Source: Spodoptera frugiperda (Eukaryota > Arthropoda > Insecta > Lepidoptera > Noctuidae). Taken from it: a stretch of 64,000 nt of DNA. This document shows positions 10,758 to 23,451 of the stretch, in pieces. The position numbers and the translations under genes were made by a program. Numbering within the stretch: position 1 is the first letter of the stretch; each line of letters starts with the position of its first letter. The stretch lies in assembly GCF_023101765.2 (NCBI RefSeq), contig NC_064228.1:6750501-6814500 (forward strand), written 5' to 3'. The notes below the pieces were generated by a model. It had not been told where the DNA came from. It searched no databases and was given only the letters and a program-made list of their open reading frames with translations.

Positions 10758-12309
10758 TAAATACGGGCTAGGCTACATGTCCCGACAAAATAAGGAATCG
10801 GTTTTATCACCTCTGTGTCAGCTGTCATTTTTGACAGTTCAAATGACATTATACAGCATGTTCATTTATTTATACAGCCAAGATTACGCTTTAAAAAGGT
10901 AAAGTTAGTCTGTAACTCAACAAATTCAGTTTACTCCCTTATGATGCGTGAATATATATTTTTTTATTATTTTATTTTATTTTCATTTCATTGGTATTGA
11001 ATATAGCAGTTATTACGATTAATTGCGAGTGGAAATGGTTTATTTACGCTTCATAATTAGGGGGTAAACAGAGTTGTGTTCGAAGTTGAGAAGCTGTATT
11101 ATATGAGAAGAGCGCACCTTGATAAAACAATACTTAAAAACCAGTGTTTCAATACATTTAACATGTTTTTTTTAATACCTGACATAAAAAGGCATGATTT
11201 TGAAAAAAAAGAAGGATTTTTTAAACCAAATCACATTTGCTCATAGAATTCCATTTTTAAATACAAACTGCCAAAAATGTTTCATAAATTAGATTGCCAT
11301 TGTAAAAATATCATTTATTTTTAATCACCCGTCCTTTTCATTGTAGCCTAAATGTCACAAAGTAAATAGTACTTACTGTTATAGGTAGTAAAGTCGAAAA
11401 TCCATCGGTACAATAGATTTTAAGTACATTTCATTAATTCTTGTCAATTACTCGTAGATAGAAAATAGTGGGTGATTTTTATATCCGGTTTTTTAAAGAA
11501 ATAACCGGATAAACCGGCAAATGTGGTGAATGTGGGTTTTAACCAATAAATATTTGAAAACTTTATGTAAAGTGAAGTTTTCTTTACGTATAATAAATTC
11601 GCGATTCGAATACTTTTATTGGATACAAAAAGTGTATCTGAAATAAGGAAAATGAATCGTATTTTAACCGGTTACGACACGATATTGCGTGGCCCGAAAT
11701 ATTTTATTATTTAATATAAAGAATATTATCAATATACATTTACGATGCAGTATTTTATCTTTATACATATATTTTCTTAACAATTTTTTATTCAATGGAA
11801 TTTAATGTCTCGATTTTAGCAATAAAATAATCTACTATCCGGTTTTTGTACAAAATATGACGCCATTTTAACCGGTTATTTTATACAAAAACCGGATATA
11901 ACAGGTTTGTAAACGGATAATAAATGAAAGTGCCAATTTTTATGATCGTCCTAAGAAATAATAAGGCAGCTATTTTTTATACATATAATTATACAAAAAT
12001 CGGATGAAATCGGTGCCTTGTATAAGACTGAAAATCACTGAAAATAATGAAAATCTGTAATGTCATGTCTGTAGTATTAAAAAAGATTGCTTGCATGAAT
12101 ATTGAATAAATAATATATAGAATTAAAATCTAAACTATAAATGAGTGTGATTTTGAATTTTTCATTTTATTCCAAATTATTTATTACTATTTAAGTATGC
12201 GTTTCAATTATGAAAGTAAGTGATTTTGTATGTATTTATTATTGTGTGCAATTATATTAATGGCAATACAGAATTTAAAAATGTTAATGTCAAAAATCTG
12301 ACTAATGTA

Positions 12310-12470
12310 CGAGTTTGTTTAATGTTGAACGAAAACGAAATGAGAGCACGTTCGGCGCTCTGATTGGTCGGTGCGAATGAACCAACCAATCAGAGCGCCG
12401 AATGCGCTGTCTTTTTGAACTCGTTAAACGTAAATCAAACTCGTACTAAGTCCTCTATTTTCTACTAAAG
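12310..12470. mobile_element. CCAAT-bearing fold-back MITE
   Basis: Central arms gttcggcgctctgattggtcgg and ccaaccaatcagagcgccgaa form a hairpin. The outer part taaacgtaaatcaaactcgtact matches the copies at 733-830 and 18115-18266. Confidence 0.65.
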
Positions 12471-14228
12471 ACGAAATGAAGTATTTGTGTTATACGCAGT
12501 TTACAAATACAATCTTTGTTACAATGTAATAAAGTATAATTTGCAAGTATCGTCGATATTCATATAAGACGATTTTTACATGATATTTCGATTTTTGTCT
12601 TTAATAGCATTGAACTATTGTACTTACAAAACATTGCCATTATATACTACATTATGTAATTAATATTTATTCTATCTACTATGAAAATAATGGATTATTT
12701 CTCTTTTTATAAAATGTATATTTTATTACATCATTTGGTGCAAACAATGCCATAGGATTGCCAGGAAAATTACCATCTCGATACTGTATTATGTAAATTG
12801 GTATTTGCAACCCTGACTTGGCTTTTTTTAGAATAATTTGCACGCTTAATGCAATAAGGTTACCGTTTTAGTGTTTAAAATGTAAATGATGTATAAGCGG
12901 GTCGCGGGATTAAGCATGTGCACCGCTTGAAGCAAAATAGCCACCGCCATTTTTAAAAACTAATTTATTTCATCAATAAATTACATGGCAACACTACATT
13001 TTGTGATCTGGCTACACAAGCTTTTATATGGCAACTATAATAGCTGCCCATAAATTAAGTTACTAATGTAAACTAATGAAATTATACAAAATTACCATTT
13101 TATAATAATGTTTAAGTACAAAATTGTGATTAGTTATTCGATTCGTTCGTATTACCAGTGTATAAAATCGTTTTGTAGGTTTGCAACATTGTATTTTCTT
13201 GCGTAGTATAAAGGGCTGATACCAATTTTACTTTAGATGTAAGAATAAATAAATCACATTGTATTATTAACCCAATGAATTAAAGTTCATTTTATTGTAC
13301 ACATGTTTTTTTGTTCAAAACCCACTCTCTAGGTGATTGATAAATTTCCTAAATCGCAGAACCCTTAGATATTTTTATGTATTTGGAAATTATCATCTTG
13401 TGTAGAGATTCAGAGCTACGATCGTCCCTTCAGGCCTCCCTACCCTCCTTCCACTCCTCTCTAAAGTTAATGAAAAGAGAAAGGATGTTTATTAAATGAC
13501 AAATGAAAATGTAAGAACTGAGAACTGATGCGAATTAATATAAAGGGTTTTTTGTAATATAAGAAAGGAAAATCGAGTTATAATGAAAAAATCAAAAAAA
13601 AAATTAAAGTAAATTGTTTAAAATATAAAAAAATAAATAAAGGTAATATTACAATCTGAATAGTTCTTCTAATTTAATGAGCTGGATGCATGCACATTGT
13701 GGAAACTGGAGCATGTAAGGATTGTGCTTATTAGTACCGACTAAGTCCCAGCTGATTTAAACCTTCGAAAAGCAGGAGAAGGAACGGGGGGGTCCGAAGT
13801 GAAGCATATAGTTTTTTTTCAAGATTTATTTGACTTACAATGATAGATATGTACTTATCAGCCATTTTCAATTTATAATACAAAGACGTGAATAAGGAAT
13901 AAAAAAATTAAAATAACGTTACATTTTTTACCATGACCACACTGGTACTAAATGTCAATGTCGAAAGTCATACTTGACATTGACAACAGGACAACTGCAC
14001 TTCATTTGGTTGGACATTTGACTCATACTTTGATTCTTTCGGCAAGGAAGCGAACGATTTTATTAATATTTATTGCCGAGAAAGCAAAGTTTGGACGCCA
14101 GTAATTAGTATTGAGCGAGAATAAGCAGAGCTTACACGTGTATTCGTTCCTAATTTACTTTAAATATCAAAATAAACAACTTGTACAAGTTGAAATTAAA
14201 GTGTTGAAGTGCAAAACCGGAGAGGAAA

Positions 14229-17200
14229 ATGGAATTTGTGAAGAAAATCCAACAATTTATCAGCTACTGGTACGTTCGTTACCTACTAGCGACCGAGCTG
14301 TACATGGTGGACACATGGGAGAAGGTTGTAATGCGTATCCTTTTCAAAATAAACTGAAACATAGTTTTAGGTTAAACTTTCTATAATTTGGAGTTGATAT
14401 TACACATCACTCTAATATTCTCGTGAAATGAAACATACCGCCGTACTTAGAGTTAGTTAATGGTTACTTAACCCAGTCCATATAAAGAATAGTTTAAGTA
14501 CTTCTCAAATAACTCTAGAGTATGGTAGTTAGTGTACATGAATTATAAAATTATCAGATGTAACGTAAAGTTAATGGTTAGTGGGTAATTTTAAGGGCAG
14601 TTACCACAAAATATAAGTGCTTTCATAAGTTTTCTGTATATAAATACCTACTGAATTAAGTAATTCCAATTGTTTGTGTTTATTTCGTACCTGCGTTTCT
14701 TTATAATATTAAAATGGAAAAACCCTAAAACAAGAAAGTCATCTATTAAGATTATTAACAAAAAAACTATGTTAATCAATGTTTTGTTAACATCTCCAAT
14801 GAAAATGTAGGTCAAACAGTAACTTCTTATAGTTCAAACATTGACTCATTGAACAATACAACCTCTGTAGTTTGTGTACTTCATTATTTTTTAGTTTTAT
14901 GTTTTTTTATTTTGATATATCCAGTGTCACTCTCACAGTAAATACGAATCCAACGACACCTCTCAAGTCAAAATCCATCAAGCCGTTTAGGCTAGAGAGT
15001 GAGAAATATTCGAATTTGGCGCCAAAAATCCGCTATTTTGTTTTTTTATTATTTTGATATATCCAGTGTCACTCTGACAGTAATATACGAATCTAACGAC
15101 ACCTCTCTAGTCAAAATCCATCAAGCCGTTTAGGCTAGAGAGTGAGAAATATTCGAATTTGGCGCCAAAAATCCGCCATTTTGTTTTTTTATAATTTTGA
15201 TATACCCAGTGTCACTCTCACAGTAAATACGAATCTAACGACACCTCTCAAGTCAAAATCCATCAAGCCGTTTAGGCTGCAGAGCGTGCCAAACAATTAT
15301 ACATACATACATACATACATACATACATACATACATACACTCGAAAAACATAACCCTCCTTCTGGCGCAGTCGGGTAATAAAAAAATCATAACTTTAAAT
15401 ACATACTGAATTAAGTAATTCAAATTTTTTAGTTCAATAAGTTTTTTTTTTCGTACCTATTTAATGAGAATTTAGTCACGCATCGATGGGGTTGACCTTC
15501 TCCATCAAGACTGTGACCAATAAAACTATGTTAATCAAAGTTTTGTTCACATCTCCAATGAAAATGTAGGTCAAATGGTAACTACTTATAGTTCAAACAT
15601 TGACTCATTGAATAATACAACATCTGTAGTTTGTGTACAGTTATGGGAATTGCTCTCAGTCTTGAATGGCTGTCTCTAACAATTATCTTTAACATTAAAG
15701 CTTACAAGAAACCAGATTAAAAGGTTTTGTAGCTATTTAAAAGTAAAAGTAAGTAAGTAAAAAGGTTATAAATAAGGTAATAATATAAGGTACAATACAT
15801 ACAAGTCTAACAGAATTTTTCGAATAGCATCAGCAGTTTCAGAGATTTGCGTGTTCAAACAAACAAACTCTCGAACTATATAGTTGGAGAGTTTGTTTAG
15901 TAAAATAAATTTAATAAAATAAAATAAAAATAAATCTAATTAGATAATTCCTATAAGATAGTCCATTATTATGTATGAATAAAACAACCAATATTATTAA
16001 CAATACATCTACATCAAACAATTAAATCCTAGATAGCCCATATAAGCAAGCAAGCAATCTATGGTTTTTGCCATTTTTGCCAAACAAAGTCATTACTGCG
16101 ACCGAGGAATGTGGTAGTTTTTAGGCAGTAAGAGTCTGACACTTCTCCTTGCCCTTTTTTAAGCAAGAGAAGTCACAGGACGACTTTCCCTGCTTAAAAT
16201 ATATAGTTTCTGCCTACTCCCTCGAGATAAAGGCTTTGCTATAGAAATAACTGTAATCACACATAAGTACAGTACAATCTTCAGAAGAGCAAAAACCTTG
16301 TTTAATACTACTTTCTATTAAACTTTCACTCTCCACACACAGCCTTGAAACTGGTTCCTTTATGTAATATCTGTTATTTATTATGTTTATATTATTTATA
16401 GTGTCATGTTGTGAATGCACTTTAACCTTTAAAACATTCCTTTCTATGTGATTTATGACTTATTTTGTAGTTTTTTCAAGATTGCGTGATGGTAAGCAAT
16501 CGCCGCCGCCCATCGACACCCGAAACACCATTTTACAAGTGCGTTGCCGGTCTTTTGGCGGTTAGGAATTTAAGGGTTGTTGGGGTATCGGCTATTGGGA
16601 AGGGTAACCCGACTCACACAACGCAAGAGTTGTTTCACGTCGGTTTTCGGTGAGGCCGTGATATCACTCCAGTCGAGCCGGCCCATTCGTGCCAAAGCAT
16701 GGCTCTCCCACACTTATAAAATTTTCTCAAATGCAGGTCCGAAATATTTAAAATAGCGATTTATTTTTGAACATAAGTATGTTTATGCATCTTATTTCTT
16801 ATTACAATGAGCCATATAACATAACTGAATAAAATTCCATGTTTATACATTTCATACCATGTAGGTACCTCTTCATAACAGTACTTTGTCCCCAAATTGA
16901 CACATGCAAGTCTTAACCGTTCAATTTAATGGAATAACTGGTTTCGAATGCAATTTATTTAGGACAATGAACCTTATAAAAATGTGCAATAAAAATCATT
17001 TTTGCATACCTTGTATATAGCATGACGTACCTAACTGTTTATCAACCTTTTTGTTTAGTAAATAAAAACATAACGTGGCTTGGACGTCAAACTCCGAGTT
17101 CACGTGAGGTCAAAATAATTATCATTTGTCTTAATTAAATAAAATGCTGTCTTAAGTATGCTGTTTGCTTCGTATAATTTATAAGAGAGGGTTGACTGCC

Positions 17201-20200
17201 TCGTTGGTCGAGTGGTCGCAAGTGCGACTGCCGGACTAGGGGTCTTCCCGGGTCGGGCAAATTATTACTGGGGTATACTCGGTTTTTCGAAAACTTCTCA
17301 GTAGTAGCACGGAGTCTGGCATTGTGTCCAGTATATGGCAATAGGCTCACCCCCTACTACATGGGACTTATAACATAAATGGTGAAAAGTGGGTGTACAT
17401 TGTATAGCCGCATTACGTGCCGTAATGAGCACCTCTGCTTACCCCTTCGGGGATAAAAGGCGTGACGTTGCTTGCTGTTGCGTTCCTCATGAATCACTTT
17501 ATTTCTTTAAAAAAAACCGCACCAAAATCCATTGCGTAGTTTAAAAAAATTAAGTACATTAAGTACATATACAATACATAGGGACAGAGAAAGCGACTTT
17601 GTTGTATACTATGTAGTGAAGATGAATAAGCGCTCATTGCATTGTCCACGGGTGGACGACGGGTGGTCCACTCGTTGACAACTCGCTACAAGTAAAAAGT
17701 ATCGGGCATCGAACCCGATTTCTCTTGCTTGAGAGTTGTAGATACTAGGTAGTAATCATAATCGATCGACTAAGGATTACCATAATCGTTCGATTAAGGA
17801 AAGGATAATGATTATGATACTGAAAGTTATTGGAGTATATAAATGATAAATGATATTTATTTTGCAAATAAGTTACAATGTAACTCTTTTACACGTCAAT
17901 CTCTTAAATAACTAGATGAGGCCGGCATTTCCTATCGGACTACTCTGAGAAGAAATGCCGAAACAAACTCAGAGGTCATAGTCTCTTAATATACCCAATA
18001 TCACTCATGTTCTTTGGTACCTACCTAGTAGAAATGGTGGAATATTTTAATCAAATATGATTGATGATACAGTCACACCTTTATTATTTGATTTGTCCTT
18101 CAACCTGCACAGTACCCTTAGTACGAGTTTGCTTTACGTTTAAAGTAACCGAAACGAAAGCGTGTTCGGCGCTCTGATTGGCCGGCTCGAATAAACCAAC
18201 CAATCAGAGCGCCGAACGCGCTTTGCGGAAGTTACGATTACTTGAAACGTAAATTCGTAGTAAGGGTTTAGATATATTATGAGTTATGACTCAATAATTG
18301 TCAATTCTTATCAATCATAAGGTATTTATTGATAAAATTACGAGCAGGGACTTTACATATCAATGGCGTTATTGATGACTTCCAGATAGAAACATACATT
18401 ATCATACAAATTATCATCGCCCATTGAGGTAAGCAGAAACTGCAAGGCACGTACGTTAATGTACTAAGATCCTTTTTTAGCTTCTATCACATTAAAAAAC
18501 CGGCCAAGTTTCGGAAATAAATGTCTGTGACATACGGACGGACAGACAGACGTGACGAATCTATAAGGATTCCGATTTTTGCCATTTGGCTATGGAACCC
18601 TAAAAATAAGGGAGAGCCATACTTCGGCATGAATGGGCCAACTTGACTGGCCTCGCAAGACACCAGCATGAGAGAACCGTTGCATTGTTTCGTGGTGGAC
18701 CCAATCCCCTTTAGGTTAACAACGCATATAGGACTCAACTGGTGTTGCGTGTGTCCATATAGTCTGAGATCCCACATAAGAACGACCTTCACCGATCTGT
18801 CAACCAGGTGAAAATTATATTTTAAAGATTAAAATATGTTTGTGAATGTATATTAATAAGGTTGCCATTATAAAAATGGTCATGGCTATGATTAATTAAA
18901 ATTATAAAAAAGTATTTTTTTTTTCAAAATTGACTGTCTTGTCGGCCAAACGACTCATAGTCTAATTGAAAGTATACTACATCTGCTATATGCAGTCGAT
19001 CGGTTGCCTACCTTTTTCTGGTCCCTTTAATCTGGTAGCCAGGTACAAACAGGTAAATTGATATCAGTGATTGCGCTCATCTGTTTACCAACATATGTTT
19101 ATATAAAAATGTAGGTAAAAATATAGCGAGTAGAGTAGTATAAGGTTGCCTAAGAAAATCTGATCATAAATAACGGTAGCTAGGCTTTGAAGTTTCAAAA
19201 ATTGGAGCATGGAAATGTGTGTGACAGAGAAGCGTTGCTCGTACTGTTCTATACGATAAGGAAGGACGCAGCATGGGTGGTTTTTAGCCAGTAAGAGTCT
19301 GACACTCCCTCTCGCCTCGCCCAAGGCGGGAGAAGCCAATGGATGATTTTCCAGACTCAAAAAAAATAAAAAAAATAGGAGGCTTACTCTTGAATCCAAT
19401 TCCGATCGATCGACATTGATATTGTGTTTAAACTCTTAAGTTGCAACACTAGCGCTCATTGCATCCGTATTGCGTGGATATTGAATGAACTAAATGGTAT
19501 TGAGTTTGGCTTTATATTCCGTACTCTGATTTTAACAGCTACGATTGGGGTTGTATAGTTTTGACATTGAATGATTATTGAGATTTTATTGTATTGACAT
19601 TGAGATTGGTTTCAAGAATGAGGTCCCAGGTGATCCGAATTCCGGAGCTGCGGACTACCTAATGGGTTTACCGGGACTCCGGTTCGAAAAGCAGGAGTAG
19701 GAACGGGGTGGTTTTTAGTCAGTAAGAGTCTGACACTCCCTAAGGCGAGAGAAGTCGTTGGATGAATTTAACCGCTCAAAAAAAAAAGTTGATCCGATTG
19801 CTCGGTAACCAGGTACTCCATAAAAAATGCATCAGTAGTTTTGTGTCATCAGTCTTGTCATGAGTTTATGTCGCCAACCATGACTCTAAACAAGGCCATT
19901 AGCGCGATAATGATCATAATAACAACACATAATATGTTTTTATACTTTACATAAATTACTTACACAATTACGACAAAAAGTTATATTATTATGAGAAAAT
20001 CTGACATGATTTATGAGAAATTGTCCATTATGTATGTATCACTTTGTTAATTTAACGTTTTTAACTATACCTAAGCACATCACTGTGGCTTGTCCGCATT
20101 CAAATGAAGTATAGCGTTTTATTTAGAAGTGCACCTAATAAATCCAGTCACGAGTCCCCCAGAGGGTGAATCTACTGTACCTACATCGAGCAGTTTTAAA

Positions 20201-21092
20201 TTTTGTGTTATTATTGAGAATCTCTGCGCAGAGCTGAGCAGATTAAATGTTCAGTTTTATCGATTGAGGAGCGCTGCTCCCTGATCTGTCAAATGTGTAG
20301 TTCGTCCTTAAAAGTAAGCGTCCACAGGCCCGCATCGTACGCATCGCACGCAACGAATTTTAGTTTGTCTCGTATAGAAACTCATACAACTGCGTCCACT
20401 GATCCGCATCGTACGGACCGCATCATCGGCAATGCCTACATGCGATGTGTACTGATGACGTCATGTGGATTGCGTACGATGCGTATGATGCGGGCCTGTT
20501 GACGCCTACCTTTAGATAGCTCTTACCACGCACGGGTAGAGTTGAGTTGGTGAATTATATATTACTAGTGGTCGCCTAGTGGTCATAATTCGACCATATA
20601 CGATTTAATTTACAATACCACTTAACATACGTTCAAGGATAATTTTTATTTAACTCAAACTCAGACAAAGTCTTTTATAAAACTCTATTCATATTAGACG
20701 TGAGAACTGTCGATTTTGATGTTTTGTCAAATACGATCAGATACTATGCCTGGTAGTTTGTGTAATGTTTTAGTTATTGATTTAATGTACTTTATAAGCA
20801 TTATTTTTGAAAAATATTTGCGTTCTGCACTTCTCCTACACATAAACTATAAGTGTACCAAATTTTATGCTAATATATCCGCGCAATTTTCGTAAAAAGG
20901 GGAATAAAGTTTTTGCATCACGTATTAATATATAGATACTCTGCAATTTCAATAACATCCTTAGCACCACAATCAGATATCGTCTTCGGCATAATGTTCA
21001 CGCTGTTCTGGTACTTCAACTACTCCATCATCATGAGCGGCATTGCCCAGCTGCGCAGCTCTACCGCACACGACGTGGAACAAATCTTATGA
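14229..21092 (+). CDS. Serine palmitoyltransferase small subunit (ssSPT)
   Basis: Two coding exons, 14229-14334 and 20977-21092, separated by a 6.6-kb intron (donor GTATCC, acceptor TCAG, phase 1), encode 73 residues. The N-terminal half, with KKIQQFISYWYVRYLLATEL and then YMVDTWEKVV, has the family's YxxYLLxTxLYMxxxWE pattern. It is followed by a hydrophobic stretch at about residues 36-57 (IVFGIMFTLFWYFNYS...) and a short hydrophilic tail. Members of this family are ER membrane peptides of 70-80 residues that activate the SPTLC1/SPTLC2 dimer and set acyl-CoA choice in the first step of sphingolipid synthesis. The length fits. The chosen ATG has a good context (aggaaaATGG) and the next in-frame methionine falls inside the conserved core. 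The intron is filled with repeats. Poly(A) signals follow at 21952 and further right. Confidence 0.88.
14640..15645 (+). repeat. Direct duplication flanking a 142-bp tandem repeat
   Basis: About 240 bp at 14640-14880 (tactgaattaagtaattc ... ctgtagtttgtgta) recurs at 15402-15640 with about 90 percent agreement by eye. Between them lie 2.7 copies of a 142-143-bp unit starting near tatatccagtgtcactct (14921, 15063, 15206), then a CATA microsatellite. All lie within the ssSPT intron. Confidence 0.75.
15299..15342 (+). repeat. (CATA)n microsatellite
   Basis: About eleven tandem acat units followed by tcgaaaaacataaccctcc, a phrase typical of transposon 3' ends in moths. Confidence 0.9.
16090..16720 (+). 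repeat. Repeat C fragment followed by repeat B copy
   Basis: 16100-16195 is a degraded repeat C (ggtagtttttaggcagtaagagtctgacact). 16485-16718 is a repeat B (gatggtaagcaatcgccgcc to aagcatggctctcccacact) with a small internal deletion. Both sit in the ssSPT intron. Confidence 0.65.
17195..17475 (+). mobile_element. SINE-A
   Basis: Complete copy in the ssSPT intron with A box tggtcgagtggtcgcaagtg. The B-box region is shortened to ggggtcttcccgggtcgg, losing the gttcgattc core, so this copy should be dead as a Pol III template. Confidence 0.75.
17485..17635 (+). repeat. LINE-tail fragment
   Basis: Carries gaatcactttatttctttaa, then aaaatccattgcgtag, then agcgactttgttgtatactatgtagtga. The same string of phrases occurs at 28300-28415 and 30205-30325. 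Confidence 0.5.
18115..18266. mobile_element. CCAAT-bearing fold-back MITE, best copy
   Basis: Outer inverted ends cccttagtacgagtttgctttacgtt and aacgtaaattcgtagtaaggg. Inner arms gttcggcgctctgattgg and ccaatcagagcgccgaac. 152 bp, no ORF. Confidence 0.75.
18605..18700 (-). repeat. Repeat B fragment
   Basis: ggagagccatacttcggcatgaatgggcc followed by a diverged ggcctcgcaagac; only one end of the element remains. Confidence 0.5.
19240..19795 (+). repeat. Two repeat C copies
   Basis: 19265-19375 holds the 3' half (ggtttttagccagtaagagtctg ... ttttccagactcaaaaaa) and 19640-19790 a full copy (cggagctgcggactacctaatggg ... ccgctcaaaaaaaaaa). The second copy lost the ctctcgcctcgcc portion. Confidence 0.7.
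20311..20513. mobile_element. MITE with 36-bp terminal inverted repeats
   Basis: Left end aaagtaagcgtccacaggcc then cgcatcgtacg; right end cgtacgatgcg...gggcctgttgacgcctacctt. 203 bp, CpG-richer than its surroundings, in the ssSPT intron 0.46 kb before exon 2. Confidence 0.65.
20575..20940 (+). repeat. Dispersed repeat H, copy 1
   Basis: About 366 bp beginning ctagtggtcgcctagtggtc and ending cacgtattaatatatagatact. It matches 56648-57033 almost along its whole length and ends 36 bases before ssSPT exon 2. The short AT-rich terminal repeat suggests a LINE 3' end. Confidence 0.7.
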
Positions 21093-21189
21093 GCTACCAT
21101 CAACTATAGCTATGAACTGAAATTGTTACTAAACTATTATTTGGATATGATACTATAAGTGTTAAAGAGTAGATGACTGTATTTATTAT

Positions 21190-21390
21190 AAAGCGCTAGC
21201 AAACCCGGCGAACTCTGTTTCGCTACCACCGATATTCCTGTTTTCCTGCCTTTTCTCTTGAAAATTTTCCTCACGGAGCCCGAGACGTTTCCAACGAATG
21301 CGAAACCGTAGAAATCGGTTGGTACGTTCTGGAGTTATAGCGTCAGGAAGGAAAACCCGACTTATTTTAATATAATAGATTTTAACCCTT
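21190..21390 (+). repeat. LINE-tail-like fragment
   Basis: Contains gcaaacccggcgaactctgtttcgc and cgagacgtttccaacgaatgcgaaaccgtagaaatcgg; the latter phrase also occurs at about 61740-61780. It lies in the presumed ssSPT 3' UTR or just after it. Confidence 0.45.
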
Positions 21391-21951
21391 AAAGGCTACC
21401 ACACAGGCGCGTTATTATCGGTCGATAATATCGCATGCGTTATTGCGATATCTGTTTTCAGTACATTTTGTATTAGGACGGTCATGTAGTTACACACTGC
21501 TGCGATAATAACGCCGCAAGAAGTAGGACGTTGCGTTTCTCCGTCCTGCGATATTCTGATATAAGTTCTAGAATGTTTTGTATCAGAACGCAAATACGTC
21601 AACGATAGAGATAAAATTAATTGGTGTTTATAATGTATTTTTTAATGAAATATAGTCATCTACTCTTAGTAATGTATTTTAAGAATATTAAGTTATTTTG
21701 CACAGTACACGTTTTTATATCTAGTTACTTATGTATAATTAAATGCTTATTATTATATAGAGATAAAGTGTATTTTCCAGCATTTTTTTATAAATTTCAG
21801 TGGGTAATTAGTTAGCAGAGATTCCGAGATTATATTCAAATTACTTAAATGTTTATTTATTTCACTAAGTATGTATTTAAATTTGCAAAAAAAACATCCG
21901 CAATGCGTACCTCCTCATTTTTTTAAGTCGGTAAGAACGTCATACCTTGTA

Positions 21952-21957
21952 AATAAA
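21952..21957 (+). promoter_or_regulatory. Candidate poly(A) signal of the ssSPT gene
   Basis: AATAAA 860 bases after the TGA, in tgtaaataaattaaag. Another AATAAA lies near 22720. Which is used cannot be told from sequence. Confidence 0.3.
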
Positions 21958-22212
21958 TTAAAGTAACTGAATACAATATAATAATTTGTGTAAATTAAAA
22001 ATCGGGTTTGTTTGACCCTGGGAGGTTATTTTGACCCAAACATAATATACGCTTTGTTCTAGATTCCTATTGGTTATAGGATTTAGATCAAAATTACCCC
22101 AGTGGGTCAAAATAGCCCAAACTTATACTTTATACTCATAATATGCATCTTTGCACTTAGTAGCAAGACAGTCCCAATGCCCACAATACCAACATTTGTC
22201 ATAGAACCGGGG

Positions 22213-22535
22213 CGATGACGGGGTATGAAAATTAAAAATGTATTTAGTCCGTCAGTTAGGGAATGAAAAAATATTAGACACGTTTAATTATTTTTCCATT
22301 TTGTCATATACCTAAGATAGCAATACTTAGATAAAACGTATCAAAGTTTAGCAGTGGGAGCAAATACGTCAATTATACGCATAAAACGTACCTAGAAGTA
22401 ACGTCACGTGATGTTTCAAATCATTATATCCTAAAAGTATTTATTTACGTAAGAAAATAAAAAATACGTGTCTAATATTTTAAAATAATCTACAATACGG
22501 ACTTTAAAGTAAAAATTAGTCGTCTATCCTATTAA
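22213..22535. mobile_element. Dispersed repeat I, copy 1 (MITE-like)
   Basis: Begins gatgacggggtatgaaaattaaaaa, contains acgtcacgtgatgtttcaaatc, ends acgtgtctaatatttt...attagtcgtctatcc. A full relative is at 53848-54150 and part at about 29605-29745; a diverged inverted piece lies at 36530-36660. The ends (tagtccgtcagtt / attagtcgtctat) are loosely inverted. Confidence 0.6.
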
Positions 22536-22812
22536 CTAAATAAGTATGCATAACATTTCGCCTTTTCATCCCCAAAGGGGTAGTTAGAGGTGCACATTTT
22601 ACAATTTCTATATATTCCATTATTGTTTAAAATTAAATAATTATCTAGATGTATTGTGATAACTAAGGGCACACAAGAGACTATTATCCTTTATTCATTG
22701 TACTGTTTCTTTCTTTGTTATAATAAATTTGTTACCAAATTAATGCTTGGTTTTATTTCTTGCTACTATCTTGCATCTTCAGCTCTTGATCAGTCCATTG
22801 CTGGACTATGAT

Positions 22813-23451
22813 CATAGGCGTAGCCAGGGGGGGGTTTGGGGTTTCAACTCCCCCCTCCGAAATGCGTACCTAGACATTACAGAGCGTTATTTTTCTAGTT
22901 AGCATAGTACATCCCCTGTCTGGCAAAGGTCTCTATACAATGTGATAGGGGTGGGACTTCTAACCCGTTAAGGCTAAGTACTACATCTAATTTTATCGAC
23001 AAAAAAATAATATGGGGGTTTGAACCCCTAATTGAAAAATAGTGATTTTTTCGGTAAAAATAATTCACAAATGATTTTTTTCTCACCAAAACATTATCAA
23101 ACATATGAAAAAGGTAATGAATTAGTTAGCCAAGGTTATTAGCTACCGTTTGTCGATGATGTTTTTTTGTTTCTACGACGCATACAACCTTTGATATCAA
23201 AAAAGTTAAAAAAATATTAAAATAGCCATAACTCTTAGGGGAGGGGTTTCGACCCCTTCGACCCCCGACTTTTGTCGATAAAATTAGATGTAGAACTCAG
23301 CCTTAACGGGTTAGAAGTCCCACGCCTATCACATTGTATATGACTACCTATGAATCTGTTTATTACATATAAAGCATTTTTTTTTTGTCACACATTTGAA
23401 GGCTCGATTTTCTTAAGCCCCTCCCGAAACTAAATCCTGGCTACGCCTATG
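22813..23451. mobile_element. hAT-like non-autonomous fold-back element
   Basis: Terminal inverted repeats CATAGGCGTAGCCAGG and CCTGGCTACGCCTATG. The flanking 8-mers actatgat (22805-22812) and actatgtt (23452-23459) agree at 7 of 8 positions, as expected for an aged hAT target duplication. Inside, about 70 bp around 22930-23005 (gtgataggggtgggacttctaacccgttaaggct...) is inverted at 23275-23345. The 69-codon reverse ORF here is not a gene. Confidence 0.7.

Larger units (their letters stand above)
10501..13900 (+). other. 3' UTR and AT-rich intergenic region after the PHLDB-like gene
   Basis: The first poly(A) signal is AATAAA at 10752-10757, about 250 bases after the stop; several more follow, including one near 13242. 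A repeated ccggttttt/aaccggtta phrase occurs between 11480 and 11900. A fold-back MITE sits at about 12310-12470, and transposon fragments at 13395-13465 and 13750-13800. No other gene is seen. Confidence 0.5.

Noticed and set aside
14111..14386. 91-codon ORF over ssSPT exon 1
   Set aside because: Starts at TTG in another frame; the conserved ssSPT frame begins at ATG 14229.
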